This document shows, piece by piece, positions 7,739 through 15,726 of a stretch of DNA of 18,465 nt (the stretch's first letter is position 1; every line of letters starts with the position of its first letter). The stretch covers positions 1 to 18,465 of the forward strand of contig JAFGQF010000038.1 in the NCBI GenBank assembly GCA_016935775.1, read 5' to 3'. A program made the translations under genes and the position numbers. The DNA is from Caldifarciminota bacterium (GTDB lineage: Bacteria; Hydrothermota; Tepidihabitantia; Tepidihabitantales; Tepidihabitantaceae). The notes beneath the pieces were generated by a model. That model did not search any database, had not been told where the DNA came from, and saw only the letters and a list, made by a program, of their open reading frames with translations.

Positions 7739-8856
7739 GCCGCGGGCACCGGGTGCTGGTATACCCGGTAGGTCTTGTGGACGCGGGCGCCGAAGAGCAT
7801 TATCGGCCGGATGATGGCTTCGTTGTCCTCGAGGATCCACGACATCTCGGCTTCGCGGTAGCCCAGTTGCCGGGCGCCGACCGCCGACTGGTGGTAGAGC
7901 AGTGAGCCCAGTCCCAGCCCGTGGAACTTGCGCCGGATGCCCAGCGCCCAGACCCGGGCCCGGTCTATCCTGCGCCGGGCAAGCAGGAACTTCAGCCAGC
8001 CGAACGGGTAGAGGTGGCCGCGCAGGCCGATGAGGGCCTGGTTGTAGTCGGGCAGGCCGACCGCCATCCCGGCCGGCTCGCCCCGGTAGAAGACAATCGG
8101 GCACAGCTCGGGCTTCAGGATTGGCTTAACCTGGCGGGCTAGTTCGTCGATTTCCTCGCCGGTCATCGGCGCGAAGTCCCAGTTCCGCGACCAGGCGTCG
8201 TTGTAGATCTCCTTGACATACCCGAGGTCGCGCTCGAGATGCGCCATGTCGACCCGGCGCATTTCGAGCCCGGGCTGGTCGCGGTACATCCTGACGACCC
8301 GCTCGATCTTGGCCGGCACCGGCTGGTCCACCCGGGCGACGAACGCCAGCAGGTCCTTGACCTTGGTGAACCCGGCGGCCTCGACCAGGGCCGGGTACCA
8401 GGGCGGGTTGTAGCTCATCTTGACGTAGGGCGGCATGTCGTGCGGGCCGAGCAGCATCCCGGACTCGTCGTTCATCGACGGGTTGGCCGGCCCGTAGACC
8501 GTTGCCAGTCCGTGCTCCCGGCAGAAGCCGTAGACCGCGTCAAGCAGCGCGTCGACGACTTCCTGGTCTTTTTCGGTTTCGAAGAAGCCGAAGAACCCGA
8601 TGCTTGACTCGTGGAAGGAGTTGTAGTTGCGGTCGTCGATGGCGGCAACCCGGCCGACAACCCGGCCGTCGCGCTCGGCCAGGAAGAGCGCGCGTTCGGC
8701 GTGCGACCAGAATGGGTGCCGGCCCGGGGTCAGCGCGTGACGCAGGTCGCCCAGCAGGGGGGCGACCCAGTTCGGGTCGTCGCGGTAGACCCGGTAGGCG
8801 AAACGGATGAACCGTTCGAGGTCGCGCCCGCTCTCGACCGCGCGGACGGTCAGCAC
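7735..8856 (-). CDS. GNAT-family N-acyltransferase, candidate ceramide synthase partner of the SPT-like enzyme
   Basis: A 373-residue protein of the long GNAT-like family whose members start with a YRVYRDDPNWVAPL / HPFWSHAERALFLAERDGRVVGRVAA pattern. The C-terminal part carries an acyl-CoA binding motif, RRKFHGLGLGSLL, followed by SWILEDNEAI. GTG at 8856 is chosen because it lies one base after the stop of the upstream gene and follows GGAG; a TTG at 8874 would overlap that gene. Being co-transcribed directly after an SPT-like gene suggests it acts on that enzyme's product. The bacterial ceramide synthase described in Caulobacter is, as I recall, also assigned to the acyl-CoA N-acyltransferase (GNAT) fold, so N-acylation of a sphingoid base is a reasonable hypothesis. 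The substrate cannot be read from the sequence. A generic acetyltransferase is the alternative. Confidence 0.75.
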   Translation of the reverse strand: MLTVRAVESGRDLERFIRFAYRVYRDDPNWVAPLLGDLRHALTPGRHPFWSHAERALFLAERDGRVVGRVAAIDDRNYNSFHESSIGFFGFFETEKDQEVVDALLDAVYGFCREHGLATVYGPANPSMNDESGMLLGPHDMPPYVKMSYNPPWYPALVEAAGFTKVKDLLAFVARVDQPVPAKIERVVRMYRDQPGLEMRRVDMAHLERDLGYVKEIYNDAWSRNWDFAPMTGEEIDELARQVKPILKPELCPIVFYRGEPAGMAVGLPDYNQALIGLRGHLYPFGWLKFLLARRRIDRARVWALGIRRKFHGLGLGSLLYHQSAVGARQLGYREAEMSWILEDNEAIIRPIMLFGARVHKTYRVYQHPVPAA

Positions 8857-8857
8857 G

Positions 8858-10045
8858 TCACTCCAGCAGTCCAAACTCGCGGCCCACGCGCCGGAACAGG
8901 GCCAGCGCCTCGTCGGTGTCCTCGTCGGTATGGGTGGCCATGTAGCTGGTGCGAATCAGCGAGCGGTTGGGCGGGACCGCCGGCGGCAGGACCGGGTTGG
9001 CGAAGATGCCGCCGTCGAAGAGCGCGCGCCAGAAGTTCAGCGTCTTCATGTCCTCGCCGATGTGCAGCGGGATGATTGGCGTGACGGTGGTGCCGGTGTC
9101 GTAGCCCATCTCCCGGAGCCCGTCGATCATCTTCCGGGTCGTTTGTGCCAGCCGCGCGCGCCGGTCCGGTTCGGTCCGGATGATATCGAGGGCAGCCAGC
9201 ACGGTCGCGACCGCCGGCGGCGGGATCGCGGCCGAGAAGATCATCGACCGGGCGTTGTGCCGGATGAAGGTGATCGTCTTGTGGTCGCCCACGACGTAGC
9301 CGCCGATCGAGGCGAACGACTTGGAGAACGTCCCCATCACCAGGTCGACCTCGTCCTCGACCCCGAAGTGCTCGGCCGTGCCCCGGCCGTTCGGGCCGAC
9401 CACCCCGACCGCGTGGGCGTCGTCGACCATCAGCCGGCAGCCGTGCCGCCGGGCAATCGGCAGCAGCCGGTCGAGCGGCGCCAGGTCGCCCTCCATTGAG
9501 AACACGCCGTCCACCACCACCAGCTTGCCCGCGCTCGCGGGCAGGTGACCCAGAACCCGTTCCAGCGACTCCGGGTCGTTGTGGACGAAGCGCTTCACCG
9601 CGCCGTAGGACATCTTGCAGCCGTCCATTATCGAGGCGTGGTCGAGCTTGTCGGTGATGACGATGTCGTGCTTGCGCACCAGCGCCGAAATCGTGCCGAG
9701 GTTCGTCTGGTAGCCGGTTGAGAACACCAGGCAGTCTTCCTTGCCGTAGAACTCCGCCAGCTCGCGCTCGAGTCGAACGTGAAGGTCGAGCGTGCCGTTA
9801 AGGAAGCGCGACCCGGTGCAACCGGTCCCGTAGTGATTGATGGCGTCAATCGCCGCCTGCTTCAGCTTGGGGTGAGTGGTGAGGCCCAGGTAGTTGTTCG
9901 ACCCGAGCATTATCAGCTCGCGGCCGTCAATCGTCACCCGGCGGTCCGGCTCGGAGCTGAGCGGGATGAAGTACGGGTAGTAGCCGGCCTTCTGGGCGGT
10001 CTCGACGATCGGGTAGTACTGCAGGCATTTGTTGAACAGGTCCAT
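8858..10045 (-). CDS. Serine-palmitoyltransferase-like alpha-oxoamine synthase (PLP enzyme)
   Basis: A 395-residue, cytoplasmic fold-type I PLP enzyme that should condense an amino acid with an acyl-CoA and release CO2. The PLP lysine is K242 in GTFSKSFASIGGY; the DDAHAVGVVG motif and HASIMDG are also present. Details fit bacterial serine palmitoyltransferase (SPT) better than 2-amino-3-ketobutyrate ligase (Kbl) or BioF. These are GSNNYLGLTTHP, GTGCTGSRFLNGTLDLH, FSKSFASIGG (Kbl usually has a GTLGKALGG form), NARSMIFSAAIPP, and SYMATHT near the end. SPT makes 3-ketosphinganine from serine and palmitoyl-CoA, the first step of sphingolipid synthesis. The start is ATG 10045 because a promoter ends eight bases upstream; a longer frame back to 10081 would run through that promoter. 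The GNAT acyltransferase gene follows after one base. No threonine dehydrogenase gene is adjacent, which weakens the Kbl reading. Confidence 0.85.
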   Translation of the reverse strand: MDLFNKCLQYYPIVETAQKAGYYPYFIPLSSEPDRRVTIDGRELIMLGSNNYLGLTTHPKLKQAAIDAINHYGTGCTGSRFLNGTLDLHVRLERELAEFYGKEDCLVFSTGYQTNLGTISALVRKHDIVITDKLDHASIMDGCKMSYGAVKRFVHNDPESLERVLGHLPASAGKLVVVDGVFSMEGDLAPLDRLLPIARRHGCRLMVDDAHAVGVVGPNGRGTAEHFGVEDEVDLVMGTFSKSFASIGGYVVGDHKTITFIRHNARSMIFSAAIPPPAVATVLAALDIIRTEPDRRARLAQTTRKMIDGLREMGYDTGTTVTPIIPLHIGEDMKTLNFWRALFDGGIFANPVLPPAVPPNRSLIRTSYMATHTDEDTDEALALFRRVGREFGLLE

Positions 10046-10053
10046 TGACCGCC

Positions 10054-10081
10054 ATTCTAGGAGCCGGTTGGGGGGAGTCAA
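10054..10081 (-). promoter_or_regulatory. Promoter for SPT-like/GNAT operon (leaderless type)
   Basis: On the minus strand TTGACT (10081-10076), a 16-base spacer and TAGAAT (10059-10054) lie eight bases before the ATG at 10045. It is arranged back to back with the promoter at 10100-10127; the two -35 boxes are 18 bases apart. Confidence 0.7.
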
Positions 10082-10099
10082 GAATCGTGCCGGCGCGGC

Positions 10100-10127
10100 T
10101 TGCGACCGGCGGCGGTTCTGCTATATT
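10100..10127 (+). promoter_or_regulatory. Promoter for the phosphoesterase-HhH fusion gene (leaderless type)
   Basis: TTGCGA (10100-10105), a 16-base spacer and TATATT (10122-10127) end five bases before ATG 10133. The -35 box is a weaker match, but the -10 box stands out in a GC-rich context. It excludes the upstream ATG at 10100 as a start. Confidence 0.6.
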
Positions 10128-10132
10128 GCCGT

Positions 10133-11782
10133 ATGCTGCAGCCGCTGCTGCTCGTCCTTGTCCTCGGCGGGCCACCGGGCGGTCTTGCCGCGGTCCGGGT
10201 GCTGGCGACCGCCGACCTGCACGGTCGCCTGGCCCCGTCCGCGGACTTCGCGGCCCCGGGCCTGCCGCGCCGGGAACTCGGCGGCTGGGATGGCCTGGCC
10301 CGGACAATCGAACGCGAGCGTACCGCGGGAAGCCTGCTCCTGGACTGCGGCGACTTCGCCTTCGGTTCGCCCGAGGCGAACGCCAGCCACGGCCGGTCCC
10401 AGGTCCGGTTCATGAACCAGGTCGGCTACGACGCGGCCGCATTGGGCGCGCGCGACTTCAACGAGGGGACGCGGGAACTGGAGCTGCTGGCGGGCCTGGC
10501 CGCCTTCCCGCTGCTGGCCGACCCGTTGCTCGACGTCGTGCTCAACCGCCGGGTGCCGCTTTTCCGGCCCTGGTGCGTTCGCCGTACGGCCGGCGTGAAG
10601 GTCGGGCTCGTCGGGCTGTCCGACCCGCGGGCCGTCCGTTACGGTGGCGCCGGCGGGTTTGACCCCGGCGACCCGCTCGACCAGTGCCGCCGCTACCTGC
10701 GGGCTCTCGCCCCGGAATCCTGCGATGTCATCGTGGTCTTCGGGCACTTTCCGTCCGCGGACGGCGCTCGCCTGCTCGACTCGGTGCCCGGGGTGGACCT
10801 CGTGCTCTGCCCGGACGACGGAGGAGAGCCGCGCGAGAGGATGGCGCTTGTCGCGGCGTACGGTCACCGGCTTGCCGTCGTTGATCTGCTCTACGACCGC
10901 TCGGCCGGGCGCGTGGACGAACTGCGCTCGCGCCACCTCAATGTCCTGCCCGGGTCGCCCTCAGACGGCCCGTGCTCGACACTGGTGCGCGAGTTCATTG
11001 TTCCCGAGATGGACAGCGTCGTTGCCCGGGCGAGTGTGGAGATGGCGCCTGCGCCCGCCGGTCCGCGGGATGCCTGCGCCGGCCAGGTGGTCGCCGAGGC
11101 CGTGCGCGCCGCTGTCGGTTCCCATATCAGCCTCGTGCCCACGAGTGCAATCGAGTCCGGTCTTGCCGGCCCGGCGCTCGCCCGGCGCGAACTGCACGAC
11201 TGCGTCCCGCACCGGGAACGCCTTCTTCTTGCGGTCCTCGACGACACCAGCCTACACAAGCTGCTCGCCGGCCTTCCCGCTGACGAACCGCTGCCCTACC
11301 TTGCCGGCGCCGACCTGTTCATGCTCGGCGACACGACGATCTGGCCCCTTGTCTCACAGGTCTGCCGCGTCCGCTACCGGGACGGCAGGAGCATCCACCG
11401 GGTGGTCGCCCCGCAGCAACTGTACCGTGCTGCCGGCATCGAATCGAGCGGCAACCCGGTTGCATCAAACCTGACAGAACTCTGGCTCGAGTTTGCCGAG
11501 TCCCTGGATACCATTCGGCCGGCCGGCTGGCTGAAGATGTTCTCGCCGACAGCCGGGCTACTGCCCGTGCCGGCATCGGATTCGGGTCCGGTGAATATCA
11601 ACACGGCCGGGATGGAAGAGCTCCAGCGGTTGCCGGGAGTCGGCCCGGCCACCGCCAGGCGGATACTTGTCTGGCGCGAGGCCCGCGGTCCGTTCGGCTC
11701 GGTGGACGAACTGGCCAATGTCAGCGGCATCGGTCCCGCGAAACTCGAGAAAATACGCCCCCTGGCCACGGTCCGGGACTGA
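10133..11782 (+). CDS. Exported 5'-nucleotidase-like protein with degraded metal site, fused to ComEA-like HhH domain
   Basis: A 549-residue protein with a signal peptide (MLQPLLLVLVLGGPPGGLAA). The N-terminal two thirds follow the UshA/5'-nucleotidase layout. D28 and H30 lie in TADLHG, G73-D74 in LLLDCGDFAFGS, and H205 in VVFGHFP. However, the conserved GNHD/E block is GARDF (residues 105-109), so the catalytic Asn and His are absent. The usual GGHxH block reads LCPDDGG. The region from about residue 320 resembles the 5'-nucleotidase C-terminal domain (GQVVAEAVRAAVGSHISLV) but lacks the NxGGxR nucleotide-binding motif. Residues 487-546 form a helix-hairpin-helix unit of ComEA type: VNINTAGMEELQRLPGVGPA, then GIGPAKLEKI, a non-specific DNA-binding fold. 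This suggests a secreted or periplasmic protein that binds DNA or nucleotides rather than an active phosphatase. It is transcribed alone. The ATG at 10133 is set by the promoter and signal peptide. Confidence 0.8.
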   Translation: MLQPLLLVLVLGGPPGGLAAVRVLATADLHGRLAPSADFAAPGLPRRELGGWDGLARTIERERTAGSLLLDCGDFAFGSPEANASHGRSQVRFMNQVGYDAAALGARDFNEGTRELELLAGLAAFPLLADPLLDVVLNRRVPLFRPWCVRRTAGVKVGLVGLSDPRAVRYGGAGGFDPGDPLDQCRRYLRALAPESCDVIVVFGHFPSADGARLLDSVPGVDLVLCPDDGGEPRERMALVAAYGHRLAVVDLLYDRSAGRVDELRSRHLNVLPGSPSDGPCSTLVREFIVPEMDSVVARASVEMAPAPAGPRDACAGQVVAEAVRAAVGSHISLVPTSAIESGLAGPALARRELHDCVPHRERLLLAVLDDTSLHKLLAGLPADEPLPYLAGADLFMLGDTTIWPLVSQVCRVRYRDGRSIHRVVAPQQLYRAAGIESSGNPVASNLTELWLEFAESLDTIRPAGWLKMFSPTAGLLPVPASDSGPVNINTAGMEELQRLPGVGPATARRILVWREARGPFGSVDELANVSGIGPAKLEKIRPLATVRD

Positions 11783-11793
11783 GCCGGCCGGGG

Positions 11794-13236
11794 CTAGTAG
11801 GTCCGCGCGTAGTAGATTCGCTTGCCGGTGGGCCGGCCGCAGGCGATGCAGGGCGCGTCGCCCCGGTCCTGCTCTGCCGGCACCATCACGCGCGGCGTGG
11901 TCTTTGTTTCTTCGATGATCTGCCCCTCGCACTGGGCGCTGCCGCACCAGGCCACGCGAATGAACCCGGGGACCGCATCAAGCCGGGCGCGGAACTCGTC
12001 GAAACTACCGGCCTCGGAAGTCATCGCTCGCACCCGCTCCCGGGCAGCGGCCAGCATCCCGCGCTGGACGCCATCCATCAGCCCGTTCACCTCCTGCGCA
12101 AGGTCCGCGAAGCGGATGAATCGCTTGCCCGAGCCGTCACGCGGCACCAGCACCGCGCCCTCCTTCTGCACGTCCTTCGGGCCGATCTCGACCCGGACCG
12201 GTACGCCCAGCATCTCGTACTGGTTGTACTTCCAGCCCGCGGTCTGGTTGGTATCGGCGTCCAACTTGACCCGCAAGCCGGCGAGCGCGGTCACCGCCTC
12301 GCGGCACTTCGCCAGCACAGCTTCATCCTGCTTGCCGAACAGCACCGGCACGACCGCGACCTGGAAAGGCGCGACCCGCGGCGGCAGGAACAGCCCGCGG
12401 TCGTCGCCGTGGGTCATTACCAGCGCACCAATCAGCCTCGTCGTAACGCCCCACGAGGTTCCCCACGGCCGCTTTTCGGTGTTGTCCTCGTCCAGGTAAC
12501 GGATATCGAACGCTTCGGCGAACCCCTGGCCTAGGTTATGCGAGGTGCCCGACTGCAGAGCCTGGCCGTCGGGCATCATCGCTTCGATGGTGTAGGTCCG
12601 CACCGCGCCCGGGAATTTCTCGCTCTCCGGCTTCAGCCCGGCGAGCACCGGCACGCACAGGTCGTTCTCCACGAAATCAACGTAGATATCGAGGATGCGC
12701 AGCGCCTCCTCCTCGGCCTCCTCCTCGGAACGGTGCAGGGTGTGGCCTTCCTGCCACAGGAACTCCAGGGTGCGCAGGAACAGCCGGGTGGCCTTCTCCC
12801 AGCGGAAGATGTTGCACCACTGGTTGACAAGCACCGGCAGGTCCCGGTAGCTCTTCACCCAGCGCGCGTACATCGTGTTGATAATCGCCTCTGAAGTCGG
12901 CCGCAGTGCCAGCCGTTCGGACAGCTCCTTGGCCCCGCCGTGGGTCACCCAGGCAACCTGGGGTGAGAACCCCTCCACGTGCTCAGCCTCCCGGTTCAGC
13001 AGGCTCTCCGGAATCAGGGTCGGGAAGTAGGCGTTCACGTGGCCGGTTGCCTTCAGCCGGGCATCCAGCAGTCCCTGCATGCATTCCCACAGCGTATAAC
13101 CATAGGGCCGGATGACCATGCAGCCCCGCACGGGAGCGTAGTCGGCCAATTCGCCCTTCAACACCACCGCGGTATACCAGTCCGGGAAACTCCCGGATTT
13201 CGACGGGACTTCCTTTACCAGGCCATCATCTTTCAT
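11794..13236 (-). CDS. proS: Prolyl-tRNA synthetase, archaeal/eukaryotic-like (ProS type 3)
   Basis: A 480-residue class II synthetase that charges tRNA-Pro. It is the short form without the large insertion domain of E. coli ProS. The N-terminus SKSGSFPDWYTAVVLKGELADY and VRGCMVIRPYGYTLWE are hallmarks of the archaeal/Thermus/Mycoplasma group. Motif 2 is FRWEKATRLFLRTLEFLWQE with the EGHTLH block. Motif 3 is GTSWGVTTRLIGALVMTHGD. The anticodon-binding domain follows. The C-terminal zinc-type domain has AWCGSAQCEG and CIACGRPTGKRIYYARTY, ending in the Tyr typical of this form. The start is ATG 13236. A TTGACT/TAGGAT promoter ends seven bases upstream, so the 80 codons of open frame further upstream, reaching 13476, cannot be part of the gene. 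An ATG at 13245 touches the -10 box and is less likely. Single-gene unit, convergent with the fusion gene across an 11-base gap. Confidence 0.96.
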   Translation of the reverse strand: MKDDGLVKEVPSKSGSFPDWYTAVVLKGELADYAPVRGCMVIRPYGYTLWECMQGLLDARLKATGHVNAYFPTLIPESLLNREAEHVEGFSPQVAWVTHGGAKELSERLALRPTSEAIINTMYARWVKSYRDLPVLVNQWCNIFRWEKATRLFLRTLEFLWQEGHTLHRSEEEAEEEALRILDIYVDFVENDLCVPVLAGLKPESEKFPGAVRTYTIEAMMPDGQALQSGTSHNLGQGFAEAFDIRYLDEDNTEKRPWGTSWGVTTRLIGALVMTHGDDRGLFLPPRVAPFQVAVVPVLFGKQDEAVLAKCREAVTALAGLRVKLDADTNQTAGWKYNQYEMLGVPVRVEIGPKDVQKEGAVLVPRDGSGKRFIRFADLAQEVNGLMDGVQRGMLAAARERVRAMTSEAGSFDEFRARLDAVPGFIRVAWCGSAQCEGQIIEETKTTPRVMVPAEQDRGDAPCIACGRPTGKRIYYARTY

Positions 13237-13243
13237 AGCCGCC

Positions 13244-13271
13244 ATCCTAGCGCGGGACCGTGAGTAGTCAA
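13244..13271 (-). promoter_or_regulatory. Promoter for proS (leaderless type)
   Basis: On the minus strand TTGACT (13271-13266), a 16-base spacer and TAGGAT (13249-13244) lie seven bases before ATG 13236. The AGGA inside the -10 box also sits about eight bases before the ATG, so a weak Shine-Dalgarno reading is possible if transcription starts further upstream. Confidence 0.65.
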
Positions 13272-13292
13272 GCGGGTGCGGGTTGACGGCTG

Positions 13293-13320
13293 TTGACCTG
13301 TCGGGCGAGTCGGCTATCCT
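13293..13320 (+). promoter_or_regulatory. Promoter for the MBL-mutL-miaA operon (leaderless type)
   Basis: TTGACC (13293-13298), a 16-base spacer and TATCCT (13315-13320) end eight bases before GTG 13329. It diverges from the proS promoter; the two -35 boxes are 21 bases apart. A second TTGACG lies ten bases upstream but has no matching -10. Confidence 0.65.
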
Positions 13321-13328
13321 TGCAGTCT

Positions 13329-14123
13329 GTGGCACAGAACGCCCGTCCGGACGGCATCGTCTTCCTGGGAACAGGCGGGGCGCGCATCGTGGTGGCGCGC
13401 CAACTGCGCTCATCGGGCGGCATCTGGCTGTCTTTGGCCGGAACCGAGCTGCTGCTCGACCCCGGGCCGGGTTCACTCGTGAAGATGACCGGCTCCCGGT
13501 TCCATCTCGACCCCTCGCGCCTGTCCGGGGTCCTGCTGTCCCATCGCCATCTCGACCATTCCGGCGACGTCAACAACATCATCGAGGCAATAACGTTCGG
13601 CGGCACAAGACCTCACGGCATGCTCTTTGCCCCTGACGATGCGCTCGAGGGGGAAGACCCGGTTGTCTTTCGCTACCTGCGCGGTTTCCTCGACAAGGTG
13701 GTCCGGCTGGAGGAGGGGGGAGAGTACCGGGTCGGCAACGTGGTATTCACCTGCCCGGTCAGACATCGGCACCGGGGCGAGGTGTACGGTTTTCGTTTCG
13801 CCGTACCGGGGTTGTCGGTCAGCTATGTCGCCGATACCGCCTTTTTCGCGGAACTGGCCGACTTCTATCGGGCCGACGTGGCAATAATCAACGTTGTCCG
13901 ACACCAGGCTTCTGAACTGGACCATCTCCACTCGTTTGAAGCCGAGGAACTAATCGGCCGGATGCGGCCACGCCTGGCAGTGCTGACCCACTTCGGGATG
14001 ACGATGTTGAAAGCGAAACCCTGGCTGGTGGCCCGGGAAATCTCAAACCGGACCGGTATCAAGGTGATTGCCGCGTCCGACGGGCGACGTATCCTGCTCG
14101 AGGAGTACCGTGACGCGAGCTGA
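13329..14123 (+). CDS. Metallo-beta-lactamase-fold hydrolase
   Basis: A 264-residue MBL-fold protein. The metal motif HxHxDH is H72-R-H74-L-D76-H77 in LLSHRHLDHSGD. Further metal-ligand candidates follow: His residues in VRHRHRGEVYGF, Asp in YVADTAFF, and the C-terminal His in LTHFGM. The N-terminal IVFLGTGGARIV strand and LLLDPGPGSLVK are typical of the RNase Z/phosphodiesterase-like branch rather than the antibiotic-hydrolysing enzymes. The substrate (tRNA end, cyclic nucleotide or phosphodiester) cannot be decided. GTG 13329 is preferred because the promoter ends eight bases upstream; a TTG at 13320 or 13293 would lie inside the promoter. The end overlaps mutL by 14 bases, so translation is probably coupled with DNA mismatch repair and tRNA modification genes. 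Confidence 0.85.
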   Translation: MAQNARPDGIVFLGTGGARIVVARQLRSSGGIWLSLAGTELLLDPGPGSLVKMTGSRFHLDPSRLSGVLLSHRHLDHSGDVNNIIEAITFGGTRPHGMLFAPDDALEGEDPVVFRYLRGFLDKVVRLEEGGEYRVGNVVFTCPVRHRHRGEVYGFRFAVPGLSVSYVADTAFFAELADFYRADVAIINVVRHQASELDHLHSFEAEELIGRMRPRLAVLTHFGMTMLKAKPWLVAREISNRTGIKVIAASDGRRILLEEYRDAS

Positions 14124-15726
14124 GCCGGGTCGCATCCGTTCACTGCCCGAGGACGTGGTCCGCCGAATCGCCGCCGGCGAGGTCGTGGCCCGCCCGGCGG
14201 CAGCACTGAAGGAGCTGGTCGAGAACGCCCTGGATGCCGGCGCGACCGAAGTCCGGGTCGACCTTAAGAACGGCGGAAAGAACCTGTTGCGTGTGTCGGA
14301 CAACGGTTGCGGGATGGGACGTGAGGATTCTCAATTGGCGATTGCCCGTCACGCCACCAGCAAGCTGACTTCGATCGAGGACCTGCGCCGGGTCACCAGC
14401 TATGGTTTTCGCGGCGAGGCACTCGCCTCGATCGCAGCCGTTTCCCGCTTTGTCCTTGAAACCAATGATGAAGAGAGCCGCCCGGGGACGCGGGTCGAGG
14501 TGGACGGCGGGGAGATACGTTCGGTAAGAGAGACCGTCCATCCGCGTGGCACGACAGTTACCTGCCGGACACTGTTCTTCAACCTGGCTCCCCGTCGGGC
14601 TTTCCTCAAGTCCGACAGCTACGAAGGCAAGCTCTGCGTCGAAACCGTGCGTTGCTACGCGCTGGTGTTTCCCGGGGTGGGCTTCGAGGTCACGAATGAT
14701 GACCGGGTTGTGTTTCGGTTGCCCCCGGCTGCCGGCATCCGGGAACGGATGGCGGATCTGTTCGACAAGTCGGCGGTGGAAGGATTGGTCGAGGTCCGGG
14801 TTGAGAACCCGCTGGTAAGGCTCCAGGGATTCTTGTCCGCGCCCGGACAGGCGCGACCCTACTACGACGTCCAGCAAGTGTATTTCAATCGCCGCCCGGT
14901 GCAGAGCCGGCTCGTTGCCCGCGCCGTGCTTGACGCCTACGGACCGAGCCTGGACAGCAACCGGCCCAACTTCCTGCTGTCGTTTCACACCGACCCGTCC
15001 CGGCTGGATGTCAACATTCACCCAACCAAGCACGAGGTGCGGTTCGCGGACGAGCGTTTCCTTTTCGATTTCGTATCGGAGGCGTGTCGCAAGGTTCTGG
15101 GAACCGTCCTTCGGCGTGAAAGCGGGGTGGACGATTTGCCGGTCCAGTCCAGTTTCGACACCGGGTCAGCCGGGCCAACCGGTTTCTGGCAACTGCACAA
15201 CAGCTACATCCTGGCCCAGGTTGCGTCCGGGTATGTCATCATCGACCAGCATGCGGCCCACGAGCGGGTGATGTTCGAGGAACTGGCTGCGGCATCGCGG
15301 CAGGTCGCGCCGCAGGGCCTGCTCTTCCCGATAACCATCGAGCTTGGCGCTGACGAGTTTGAAGCGTACCAGTCGTTCGTCGCTGAGCTGGCTGCGATGG
15401 GAGTCGAGACCAAGGTGTTCTCGGGACGGACCGTGGTGGTAGAGACCGTTCCGTCCGGCTCCTACATCGGCAAGGCGGACCTGCGGGAGTTCTTTGCCGA
15501 GTTGCCGGGTCTCGCTCGCGACTCGGCCCGACTGAGACCCGAGCTCGCTCGGCTGGTTGCCTGCAAGGCCGCAGTCAAGGCCGGGCAGATGCTTTCGCCG
15601 CTTGAGATGGAGTCCCTCTGCAACCGGCTGTTTGCCTGTCGCGAACCCTATTTCTGCCCGCATGGTCGACCCGCGATTATCAAGATTGCGACCGAGGAAC
15701 TCGAGCGGCGGTTCGGAAGAACGTGA
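14110..15726 (+). CDS. mutL: DNA mismatch repair protein MutL (endonuclease type)
   Basis: A 538-residue MutL that couples mismatch recognition by MutS to strand incision. The GHKL ATPase domain is intact: LKELVENALDAGA with the catalytic Glu near residue 38, VSDNGCGM, HATSKLTSIEDL, YGFRGEALASI and NIHPTKHEVRF. A short linker leads to the C-terminal domain. That domain keeps the nuclease motif DQHAAHERVMFEE (from D379, fitting DQHA(x)2E(x)4E), ACKAAVKAGQ, and CPHGRP (C516). Incision by MutL itself is therefore expected, as in bacteria without MutH/Dam. GTG 14110 is chosen because GAGGAG lies five bases upstream; the open frame back to 14068 belongs inside the MBL gene. It overlaps the MBL gene by 14 bases and miaA by four. 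MutS is not in the window. Confidence 0.96.
   Translation: MTRAEPGRIRSLPEDVVRRIAAGEVVARPAAALKELVENALDAGATEVRVDLKNGGKNLLRVSDNGCGMGREDSQLAIARHATSKLTSIEDLRRVTSYGFRGEALASIAAVSRFVLETNDEESRPGTRVEVDGGEIRSVRETVHPRGTTVTCRTLFFNLAPRRAFLKSDSYEGKLCVETVRCYALVFPGVGFEVTNDDRVVFRLPPAAGIRERMADLFDKSAVEGLVEVRVENPLVRLQGFLSAPGQARPYYDVQQVYFNRRPVQSRLVARAVLDAYGPSLDSNRPNFLLSFHTDPSRLDVNIHPTKHEVRFADERFLFDFVSEACRKVLGTVLRRESGVDDLPVQSSFDTGSAGPTGFWQLHNSYILAQVASGYVIIDQHAAHERVMFEELAAASRQVAPQGLLFPITIELGADEFEAYQSFVAELAAMGVETKVFSGRTVVVETVPSGSYIGKADLREFFAELPGLARDSARLRPELARLVACKAAVKAGQMLSPLEMESLCNRLFACREPYFCPHGRPAIIKIATEELERRFGRT

Noticed and set aside
6899..8104. A 401-codon minus-strand frame crossing the convergent gene ends
   Set aside because: It is antisense to the lipoprotein gene and overlaps the GNAT gene in another frame, and its composition is that of a shadow frame.
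8858..10045. Annotation as 2-amino-3-ketobutyrate CoA ligase (kbl)
   Set aside because: The family is shared, but the motifs around the PLP lysine and the GTGCTGSRFLNGTLDLH block fit SPT better, and no threonine dehydrogenase gene is adjacent. It remains the main alternative.
11783..11793. GCCGGCCGGGG between convergent stops as a terminator
   Set aside because: It can form at most a tiny GC stem with no loop space and no T run on either strand.
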